Below are positions 52,484 to 64,000 of a DNA stretch of 64,000 nt, piece after piece (the stretch's first letter is position 1; every line of letters begins with the position of its first letter). The notes under the pieces were generated by a model. It worked only from the letters and a program-made list of their open reading frames with translations. It was not told the DNA's origin and ran no database searches. Origin of the DNA: Cerrena zonata (taxonomy: Eukaryota; Basidiomycota; Agaricomycetes; Polyporales; Cerrenaceae); contig JASBNA010000060.1 in assembly GCA_038087015.1 (NCBI GenBank), forward strand, positions 62,001 to 126,000, given 5' to 3'. A program made the translations under genes and the position numbers.

Positions 52484-53983
52484 TTAAAGAGAAGAGTTTG
52501 AGCCTCCAATGGAGACTTCGAATTGGAAACCATCTTTAATACCAGAAGAAGAAAGATCATTACCAAATCTTCTGGAGATGAAATAACCCAAATCAAAGTT
52601 AGCCCAATGGTTGATATACTTGAGACCAACCCCAGCAGAGGCCACTCCGTTATTTTTCTCAAGCAAGAGGTTTTCAGCGACGTTACCGACCAAACCAGTA
52701 GCGTATAATCTCAAAGGATTTGCTTCGTGACCTAAACCATCTTCAAGAGAAGCAACGTTGGTGGCAGATATTTTGTGAGGAGAATAGATGAATGAAGGAA
52801 GTTTAGCAAAGACGGTTAATCCCGATTTATAGAATTGAGAACCTCCATTGGTATTGACTGAATTTCTTGTGAAACCTCTAAAAGAGTTGAAACCACCTAA
52901 GTAGAAACGATCACTTATATGAATGTTGGAGAGGTTATTTTCATTTTTGGATGAGCCGGTTGAATATATGAACCCAGCTTCATTGAAGAAGTGGGTTGTA
53001 ATTTTATTATCCCAGAATGATTTGAAAAAATTCAACCCGATATTTGATTTTAAGAATGCCGATTGGTTATTTGGATTTTCGTGTTCTTGATTGGAACTAA
53101 TTTCGTTAGACAATAAAACTTTATAGCCAAATATTGGGAAATTATTGGTGATTTTATTGAGAGTGGTTAAATTACTTAAAACCAATTGATTTACAAATGA
53201 CAGTTTCAAATAGTCACCTCCGAAAAATTTCAAGTCATCAGAAGCACCGTCTCCGATATCGTAGATTGTTCTTTTGGCTAAGGAGACACCATTCAATAAG
53301 GCAAAAGATTTATTAGTATTGACATATTGTAATCCAATTAATCCACCAGTAGATTTTTCCATATTTTGTTGCCAGGCTTGATTATTTTGATTGGTATTGA
53401 ATAAGTCAATGATGAATTTGAAGGATGGGTTGTTCAAGTTGGCAACAAACTTCCCGTTTGATATCAAATGTTCGTTAGGTTTATAAGGATTATAATTAAC
53501 TCCAAAGTTGACCAATTCTGCATTTTCGTTGAAATTATTATTAAGATAATTCAAGTTAACATTCAAATTATCATCGTTATTGAAGGTGAAAAACCCTTCA
53601 CCGGTGTTCAAGTTAATGGCTTGTACATCAAATATAACCTTGGTAGGTATAGACTTTTCATTATTGTAAACTTTAACGTCGGATGGAATTTTGGAAGCAT
53701 AATCCGAATGTAATGATACTCCGATATTCTTAAACACATCGGTTTTAACCAATTTGGAATAACTGGAATTGACATTGGTGATTAATTCCCCCAAGGTATA
53801 ATCACTATTCTCAACAAGTGGTGATAGTAATTTCTTGAAGAAATCAGTTGAAAAAGTTTCTCCTCCAACAACTTCAACCGACGAAAGGTATATTGGTCTT
53901 GAAGACGATCTTTCCAAGATGTCTTCGGTGACTATTTTTGTTTGCAAGTCACTCACACTGAATGTATCTGATAACTTGGTCAT
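52484..53983 (-). CDS. SAM50: Sorting and assembly machinery beta-barrel Sam50
   Basis: A 499-residue Omp85-family protein of the mitochondrial outer membrane that inserts beta-barrel precursors. The N-terminal single POTRA domain covers about residues 25-125 (PIYLSSVEVVGGETFSTDFF). A 16-strand barrel follows. The conserved loop-6 signature appears as FYLGGFNSFRGFTRNS, and the final strands read GVASAGVGLKYINHWANFDL and GFQFEVSIGG. Length and order are normal for the family. Confidence 0.93.
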   Translation of the reverse strand: MTKLSDTFSVSDLQTKIVTEDILERSSSRPIYLSSVEVVGGETFSTDFFKKLLSPLVENSDYTLGELITNVNSSYSKLVKTDVFKNIGVSLHSDYASKIPSDVKVYNNEKSIPTKVIFDVQAINLNTGEGFFTFNNDDNLNVNLNYLNNNFNENAELVNFGVNYNPYKPNEHLISNGKFVANLNNPSFKFIIDLFNTNQNNQAWQQNMEKSTGGLIGLQYVNTNKSFALLNGVSLAKRTIYDIGDGASDDLKFFGGDYLKLSFVNQLVLSNLTTLNKITNNFPIFGYKVLLSNEISSNQEHENPNNQSAFLKSNIGLNFFKSFWDNKITTHFFNEAGFIYSTGSSKNENNLSNIHISDRFYLGGFNSFRGFTRNSVNTNGGSQFYKSGLTVFAKLPSFIYSPHKISATNVASLEDGLGHEANPLRLYATGLVGNVAENLLLEKNNGVASAGVGLKYINHWANFDLGYFISRRFGNDLSSSGIKDGFQFEVSIGGSNSSL

Positions 53984-54102
53984 CCTACCTTGTTTCTAGT
54001 ATCAATTGAGCTACTTGGAGTCAATGTTTTAAACAAACCAAAGACCAATAGAAAAAAAGGTCAATTCATTGGAGGATTTTGTTTAGTGTGATTTCCTCTT
54101 GG

Positions 54103-54420
54103 TGTACGGGTGTGAACCTGGAATTGCTGCAATAACGTAACCTAATAGTCTAAAGCTCTAATTGTTATTTATAATGTATATATAGAATATACATCTAAGT
54201 TGGGGAGAGTAAGGCTACTTCACTATGTAATCTAGCTTGAAGTAAACTAAGTGGTTCAAAGAAGAAGAAATTATTTTCATCGAATTCACGTATTCAGAAT
54301 GGTTCGATGTCCCATTCTTCATTGCCATGCTATCTTCGCTTGCAATATGAACCTACAAAGGATTAACTTCGGCTTCGTTGGTAATATTATCGTTTATTCT
54401 TCACATTAGCGGATATATGC
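54103..54420 (+). repeat. Possible diverged relative of the 30.3-kb element
   Basis: It starts TGTACGGGTGTGAACCTG and continues to ATTGCTGCAATAACGTAACC, parallel to the left end of the element at 30278. Further shared pieces include a GTGxxTTxAAGAA...TTTCATCGA core and a TATGAAC...AAGGA stretch. Similarity is patchy and may partly reflect AT-rich composition. It occupies the gap between SAM50 and THR1. Confidence 0.3.
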
Positions 54421-54506
54421 AGTTTTACTCAGCTTACAAGAAGGTCTAAACAATTTTGAAATCAATCTATAATTTATATATATGTGTATATTGTATTCTA
54501 ATTAGT

Positions 54507-55564
54507 CTAATAGTCAACGGTAGCACCGTCGTAGGCCAAGTCTAATAACTTCCAGGAGCATTCGACATTTTCTTTGTTGAAAATGGAGATGACGGTTTTA
54601 GCGATATCATCAAAACCTTCAGTTGCTAAACATAAGATGGTTGGACCGGCACCCGATAAGCAAATACCACATAAGCCGGGGTTGGAGTCTGGAGTGACAC
54701 AGTTCAAGACCTCAACTAAGCCAGGAATCAAGGTCGCACGGTAAGGTTGGTGAATTTTATCCTTCATGGCTTCGTAGATCAACTTGTTGTTTGGAGTTTC
54801 ATGAGTTAAAGCAGTAGTCAATATGGCCAATCTTTGTAAGTTGAAAATAATGTCTGGTCTAGTATACGATTCAGGTAACACTGCTCTTGAGTCATCGGTT
54901 TTGACCTCGAATTTAGGTATTATGGCAACACACTTGATTTGCTTATTCCAATTGTACTGTAAATATTGACCAATTTTTTCAGGAGGAGGCCTGGTTTCGT
55001 ACTTTTCCTTAGGAGTGGTTGACTTGGGTAAAATAGTCTCCAAAGAACATTTTTGTCTTGGGTTTCTTGTGGGGACAATTCATTCAAGTATGATCCGACA
55101 AATCCACCCAACATGGCAGCTGCTATATTATCTGGGTGTCTTTCAATCAATAAACAATAATCAAGCATTCTTTCCTTAGATAACTTCAATTGTCCGATTT
55201 CATTCCCCAACATTATCCCACCTACAATGGCTGCACCACTAGAACCCAAACCTCTGCCTAATGGAATTGGATTAGTGACATGGATATGAGTCCCCGGTGG
55301 GAATTTATTGATATTATTGCATCTCATTATATACAACGCAGTTTGAGTGACCAAGTTCTTACCCAGATCAAGTGGCACGTTTTCGGCACCTTCTCCTTCG
55401 TACTTTATTTTAGCGTTATATGGATCATCGGAGGTGTCTTTGGTTGGATCAACTTCCACCTTGATTTCCAAATAAAGGTTCAAACCGATCCCCAAAACAT
55501 CAAAACCAGGTCCGATATTGGCAGAGGAGGCAGGAACTTTGATGCTGAACGGTTTTAAGGTCAT
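54507..55564 (-). CDS. THR1: Homoserine kinase (one frame break)
   Basis: A GHMP kinase that phosphorylates homoserine on the way to threonine. The N-terminal KVPASSANIGPGFDVLGIGL and the ATP-binding PLGRGLGSSGAAIVGG are diagnostic. The C-terminal half has GICLSGAGPTILCLA. The frame breaks at about 55046. One extra C in GTTCTTTGG gives DKNVPLETILPKSTTPKEKY and a 352-residue protein of normal length. As given, the product would be truncated near residue 195. THR1 next to ERG11 agrees with the Candida albicans arrangement. I favour a sequence error over loss, since threonine auxotrophy would be costly. Confidence 0.92.
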
Positions 55565-55666
55565 GCTCTAGTGTACTGTTGAAGTATTCCAGTCTTTATC
55601 TGTTGATGCCGTCGATTTTGAAAAATTCATCGAAGATTTTGTCCGTTTGAGTCATACGACCTGATA

Positions 55667-56259
55667 TGTACGGGTGTTGTGAGTACAATAAATCGAAGCA
55701 CCAAAAGACTTTAGTTTTAATGAGTCAAGCAGAATAGTACTTAGAGTATATATGCTAATATAGAGCTTGTGAAAGAATTAGTACTCTGTTGCTATTATAA
55801 ATATGAGTGTTGAAATGGAGAATTAAATTTAATATAGAAAATATACTTATTCATTAGTTTTCCAATGGTTAATTTTTAAAGTAAATCTTATAAAACTATA
55901 TCATTTCCAGCCCTACTTATGATCTCTCTGATTGTCTCTCTTCATATTGTTCAGTTTAATATGAATAATGATAATTTCTTTTTCAATTCTCTGATCAGTT
56001 ATTCATTTCAAAATCTGTTTCCAGACAAATTTATTTTATGATAAACTTTTTCTTCCTATGGCTCTGCAATCGTGTTGCAGTACAGTACTAGTATTCATAT
56101 TCTTAATTCATTAATCGTAATCAATTTGCCTTATGCTTAATTATTCATTTATCCTTTTAGTTGCAAATTATGTTTCTCATTCTGACATTTACTTAACATT
56201 TTCTAAATTACATGTTCACTTGACTTAATCTGTAAGTTTATTCTAAACTGTAAACTGCC
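55667..56259 (+). mobile_element. Dispersed element, plus orientation (solo-LTR-like)
   Basis: A 593-bp stretch homologous to the inverse of 35515-36047. It starts TGTACGGGTGTTGTGAGTAC and ends TCTAAACTGTAAACTGCC. Between the two copies, runs such as GAGTTGAAATGGAGAAT / GTGTTGAAATGGAGAAT, ATTTCTTTTTCAATT and TTTATCCTTTTAGTTGCAAA align in order. This copy has an insert of roughly 45 bp near 56080-56130. It lies between THR1 and the first ERG11 copy. No coding potential. It resembles a solo LTR, though flanking duplications are not evident. Confidence 0.85.
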
Positions 56260-56337
56260 ACGATGTTAACATAATCAAAAAAAAATGATTGCAAAAAAAA
56301 TTTTTACATTAATGCTATAAATATATAAATAAGTTAT

Positions 56338-57940
<1,603 letters not shown>

Positions 57941-58008
57941 CTACAAAAAAGAAAAAAAGAAAAGCATAAATTCAAGATTTTCCGTCATAGTTATACCTTT
58001 TGTAAGCC

Positions 58009-58015
58009 TATACGA
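58009..58015 (-). promoter_or_regulatory. Upc2-type sterol response element, ERG11 paralog A
   Basis: TATACGA on the plus strand, TCGTATA on the coding strand of paralog A. This is the heptamer bound by Candida Upc2 in ergosterol genes. It lies 84 bp upstream of the start codon. Confidence 0.6.
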
Positions 58016-58075
58016 CAACAACGAACTCAGCTGAACCTTGAATAACTGTTTTCTCCATAGTATGAGCTGAGTTTT

Positions 58076-58082
58076 TATACGA
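58076..58082 (-). promoter_or_regulatory. Upc2-type sterol response element, ERG11 paralog A (second)
   Basis: A second TATACGA 67 bp further upstream in the 435-bp gap between the two ERG11 copies. A pair of sites resembles the arrangement in the paralog B promoter. Confidence 0.6.
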
Positions 58083-58360
58083 TCTACGCATACATAACTG
58101 TTTTTTATAAGAAAATTCTTTTTTTTTTTTTGTTTTGTTAGGCGAGTGAACGAAAAACCACACCATAATATTTTCAGCCATTTAACAAAACCCAATTTGT
58201 CACCACCTTATGCTAAAGTTTTCTTTATTGTGATCTTTGGCTACGGAGGACGCGAGAAATAGCGAATAAATAAATAAAATTAAGTTATGAATAGGTTTTA
58301 AAAACAAACAAGAGTAGAGAACTTATTATATAAAAAAATGAAAACTTCTATAAACGATAC

Positions 58361-61137
<2,777 letters not shown>

Positions 61138-61983
61138 CTACTCATTAAGTAGATGATCATCAATTTGGATACCCATTGCTTTAGCTTTATTAATTAAGTC
61201 TTGATGATCTTGTTTCATTTTTTCATTTTTCAATTCTAAGAATTTAATATATTCGATTGATTTAGCTAAAATAGTACCTTTATTTAATTTTCTAGCCGGT
61301 TCTAAACCTTCTAAGTCATCGCTTGAATCGGATTGGGGATTTAAATCATAAATATACTCATCCTCATCTTCTGAATTATGACTACCTAAACGTTGTTTAC
61401 GTTTGGCCACGATTCTTAAAGTTGGAACTGAATTTTGTAAAACGGTAAATTTATCATTAATTTTATTTCTATATCGTTGTTCAATTACGTTATGGGCGGA
61501 TTTCACTCTTGGTCTGGAAGTAATGTTTGATCCAACTGCAGCTGCTGCATCCATTGCTTCTTTGGTCAATTGATCAGAAGTGATTTTCATCGTCTTTGGC
61601 GAAGCTTCTTTTTCATCATCCAGGGGTTCTTTATTATTAAAGTTTACATTATAAACATCAAACTGATTTTCTGGTAATACAAACGACGGTGATAAAATGA
61701 TTGGTGATTCTGAGTTTTGATTAGGATTTTCACTTTGAAGTTGGTCTTGATTTTGTTTATTTGCCTGTATTAGACCAAAATCAAAATCTACTGGGAATGG
61801 CTCTTGTTTTATTGTCTGCGCTGGTGCTGAAGGAACTGACGATGGTTGAGGGGAATTCGATTGACTTTGGTTCTGACTGGGGATCTGTGATTGGCTATAA
61901 AAATCTCCCGATGGATTATTAGCATTATTTTTATCAAATAACGATGTTAAAAAGGCATTATAGTCGTTTATCCTGAACGACAT
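61138..61983 (-). CDS. HMS1: bHLH transcription factor, HMS1-like (SREBP-type basic region)
   Basis: A 281-residue protein. The N-terminal 140 residues are Gln/Asn/Ser-rich and probably activating. The bHLH at about 158-265 starts RVKSAHNVIEQRYRNKINDK. The tyrosine in E-Q-R-Y-R marks the SREBP/Tye7/Hms1 group. An acidic loop of about 40 residues (EDEDEYIYDLNPQSDSSDD) splits the two helices, also typical of this group, and a coiled-coil helix follows. No membrane segment is present, so it is a soluble factor. Its place beside ERG11 agrees with HMS1 in Candida albicans. Confidence 0.8.
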   Translation of the reverse strand: MSFRINDYNAFLTSLFDKNNANNPSGDFYSQSQIPSQNQSQSNSPQPSSVPSAPAQTIKQEPFPVDFDFGLIQANKQNQDQLQSENPNQNSESPIILSPSFVLPENQFDVYNVNFNNKEPLDDEKEASPKTMKITSDQLTKEAMDAAAAVGSNITSRPRVKSAHNVIEQRYRNKINDKFTVLQNSVPTLRIVAKRKQRLGSHNSEDEDEYIYDLNPQSDSSDDLEGLEPARKLNKGTILAKSIEYIKFLELKNEKMKQDHQDLINKAKAMGIQIDDHLLNE

Positions 61984-62765
61984 GGTTTAATTATCCATAA
62001 AGTGGTGAGATCTCTTAAATTTTTAATACTATTATTATTATTATTTTTCAATAATCTGATTCTTGATATCACCAGTTGATATATGTCTAAGGTCTATTTG
62101 CTGATTGAAAAAAAAAAAAATGATATCTCTTTTAAAAAAATCATTTAACCAACCTTTAAACGAACTTCACTACATTTCCTTAGCTTTTTCTACTTTTAGC
62201 TCACCCCACCGATGGTCTTCCTTTGACAAACACTCTTTGAAAAGGTGTTTTTGTTTTGCATGAACGTTTCTTTTCTTTCCACCTTAATTTCTGAAAAAAT
62301 CACTCCACTAATTCAGTGGGTTGCATAACTACAATACAATTCCACCCACTGGATATTCTACGCTCACGCTCACATGCTTTCGCGTGTTATTACTACTCTT
62401 TGACCCTAATACCCTGGCATGTAATCTTGGGCTTTGCTCATTTCGCTTACCAGGTTTGTATGTTTCGTTGCATCCGTTGCGTTTTGCTTTTTCATTTGAG
62501 TGCAAATCGTATGATTTTCAGCTTTTTTTCGTTGCCTTTGTTTTTGCAATCTTTTGTTGTTTGTTGTTTGCGGGTTGGATGTGACGTTTTGCGGGTTGCG
62601 CCTGACGTTTTTGCATGTTGCAACATTGCAGATTGACCCTGGTTTGCGGGTTACCGTTTGCAGATTATATGTTACCATTTTGCAGGTTACCGGTTACAGG
62701 TTAACGGTTAGGTTATTTATCCAGTATTAGCTGTTCAACGAGATGAGCTCTTCCCACCAGCAAAC
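61984..62765. promoter_or_regulatory. Divergent promoter with GCAGGTTAC-type repeats
   Basis: Between the HMS1-like gene and RMT2. The RMT2-proximal part (62570-62715) is a run of related phrases: TTTGCGGGTT, GCGGGTTACCG, TTTGCAG, GCAGGTTAC (62682-62690), CGGTTACAGGTTAACGG. GCAGGTTAC is the complement of the motif repeated in the YPF1 promoter. Overlapping ORFs at 62316-62678 follow from the skewed composition and are not genes. Confidence 0.55.
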
Positions 62766-64000
62766 ATGTCGGACTTACATGACTTGTGCAAGTTTGGCTC
62801 GAGGCCAGTCAAGAGGGAGTACGTGGACCAGTTGAAGCACTACCTTAAGGCCGGGATTCCCTCCACGTATACGGTGGAACAGGCCTATAAGTACACCAAC
62901 AATATTGAAGACGATGAAGAGTCATCCAATACCACGCCCTTGCATTTGATTGCATCCTTCATGCCTGAAGATGCCACTTTGGAGGAGTTGGAGGTTATAG
63001 ATGAAATGGTGACCATATTGTTTGAGTACGGTGCGGGATGGTGTTTCACCGACATTAATAATGAAACTCCAGGATGTATTTTGATTAGAAGAAACTTGAA
63101 AACCACTCCCATTTATCAGCAAATCGTTGATGCCGGGGTCAGAGCAGAGTTGTTATTGAGAAAGGTCGGTGAGTTTGACATGGAGGTGATTGAGGATACC
63201 GATGATTTAAACCATGAACAATTTCAGTCGGTGAAGATAGAAGAAGATGAAAAAAAAGATGATGAAGATGAAAAAAAAGATGAAGATGAAAAAAAAGATG
63301 AAGATGAAAAAAAAGATGAAGATGAAAAAAAAGATGAAGATGAAAAAAAAGAAGAAGAAGATGAAGAAACAGAAGAAAAAGAACAAGATGTAAAAGTGAA
63401 TGATCCCTCTGACCCAGCTTACAATCAAGCAGCTTACCTTGAAACCAAACTCGAATACCGCGCTGACGCTCTCATAACAAAAGACGCTAAAGACGGGGTC
63501 ATGATGTCCTGGGAAACTAATCTCATGCAGAAAGGATGTGACACGCTTTTCCAAAAAGGCTCCTACATAGAGCCAAATGAACTCGACTCCGAAATCAACG
63601 TCTTAAATATCGGGTTTGGAATGGGGATCATTGATTCGATGATTCAAAAGGAAAAGCCAACAAAACACTACATCTGTGAAGCCCATCCTGATGTCTTGGC
63701 CAAATTGAAAAGAGACGGTTGGTACGAAAAACCAAACGTGGTTATATTGGAAGGTAGATGGCAAGATAAACTATCTGACTTATTAAGTAGTGGTTCCATT
63801 TTTTTCAATGGTATTTATTATGATACTTATTCAGAACATTATCAAGATATGTTGGAGCTTTTCGATTGTATCGTTGGCTTGTTAAAACCCCATGGGGTTT
63901 TCTCCTTCTTTAATGGCTTGGGTGCCGATAGACAAGTCATTTACGAAGTTTATAAGAAATTGGTGGAATTAGATTTATCCAATTATGGCTTAAATTGTAA
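62766..64000 (+). CDS. RMT2: Protein arginine delta-N-methyltransferase Rmt2 (cut by window end)
   Basis: 411 codons are present and the frame is open at the window edge. Only a short C-terminal part (about 20 residues) should be missing. Rmt2 monomethylates the delta nitrogen of an arginine in ribosomal protein L12. The ankyrin-like N-terminal part runs to about residue 150. The AdoMet motif is VLNIGFGMGIIDSMIQ, followed by the acidic-loop strand NGIYYDTYSEHYQDMLELF and the FSFFNGLGADR block. Between the two domains (about residues 158-205) is an unusual repeat of DEDEKK-type units, five or six copies, then an E-rich stretch. Family members usually have a shorter linker. Confidence 0.93.
   Translation, partial: MSDLHDLCKFGSRPVKREYVDQLKHYLKAGIPSTYTVEQAYKYTNNIEDDEESSNTTPLHLIASFMPEDATLEELEVIDEMVTILFEYGAGWCFTDINNETPGCILIRRNLKTTPIYQQIVDAGVRAELLLRKVGEFDMEVIEDTDDLNHEQFQSVKIEEDEKKDDEDEKKDEDEKKDEDEKKDEDEKKDEDEKKEEEDEETEEKEQDVKVNDPSDPAYNQAAYLETKLEYRADALITKDAKDGVMMSWETNLMQKGCDTLFQKGSYIEPNELDSEINVLNIGFGMGIIDSMIQKEKPTKHYICEAHPDVLAKLKRDGWYEKPNVVILEGRWQDKLSDLLSSGSIFFNGIYYDTYSEHYQDMLELFDCIVGLLKPHGVFSFFNGLGADRQVIYEVYKKLVELDLSNYGLNC

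Noticed and set aside
54300..54322. GGTTCGATGTCC, similar to a tRNA B box
   Set aside because: The arms do not pair as a 5-bp T stem with a 7-base loop, and no A box or acceptor stem is found upstream.
62316..62678. Overlapping ORFs on both strands upstream of RMT2
   Set aside because: They arise from skewed GGTT/TGCG repeats in a promoter; no recognisable protein.

Overview
This looks like a chromosomal segment of an ascomycetous yeast, most likely from the CTG clade (Debaryomycetaceae and relatives). The DNA is AT-rich, genes are dense and nearly intron-free, and the single clear intron is short with a canonical TACTAAC branch point. A complex I LYR subunit is present, which Saccharomyces lacks. 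The order THR1, ERG11, HMS1-like matches the Candida albicans ERG11 locus as I recall it. TATACGA (Upc2/ARE-type) sites lie upstream of ERG11. If CUG is read as serine here, a few leucines in standard translations would be wrong. I could not prove this from the sequence.

Layout. Positions 1-6.5 kb form a gene desert with no credible intact ORF. It holds only decayed, transposon-like scraps, and ends near a 43-base poly(A) tract; it may be a pericentromeric region or a transposon graveyard. From 7.1 to 12.4 kb: DIC1 (with intron), QCR7, an Ap4A phosphorylase and a disordered protein gene broken by five single-base shifts. The stretch 12.4-13.76 kb has no gene but contains a hairpin-rich block that could be a structured RNA. 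From 13.8 to 29.5 kb: SPB1, VPS18/PEP3, SAC6, an NDUFB9-like gene, a large unknown membrane protein, MRT4 and MIF2. From 29.7 to 30.9 kb is a repeat-rich insert with a direct duplication of the last codons of the next gene. From 30.8 to 39.9 kb: a CRT10-like gene, free Met-R-sulfoxide reductase, a triple-KH protein, a Ser-rich protein, a signal peptide peptidase and a small ORF. The stretch 39.9-42.2 kb has a Ty1/copia relic. From 42.2 to 54 kb: SRP54, a GRP2-like reductase, a GIP3/HER1-like LRR protein, ELF1, a GYP6-like TBC protein and SAM50. From 54.5 to 64 kb: THR1, two tandem ERG11 paralogs, an HMS1-like bHLH gene and the start of RMT2, cut by the window edge.

The most notable points are these. 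(1) ERG11 is tandemly duplicated in the THR1-HMS1 interval, and both copies keep paired sterol-response sites. (2) A dispersed element of about 530-590 bp occurs in inverted orientation at 35.5 kb and 55.7 kb. (3) The terminus TGTACGGGTG recurs in several intergenic regions. (4) A hairpin-rich block lies at 13.3-13.7 kb. (5) Seven genes carry single-base frame breaks, mostly at short homopolymers, which suggests sequence error rather than seven pseudogenes.

Functionally the window is mostly housekeeping: mitochondrial transport and respiration (DIC1, QCR7, NDUFB9-like, SAM50), ribosome assembly (SPB1, MRT4), membrane traffic and targeting (VPS18, GYP6-like, SRP54), kinetochore (MIF2), sterol synthesis and its regulation (ERG11 pair), and amino-acid metabolism (THR1).
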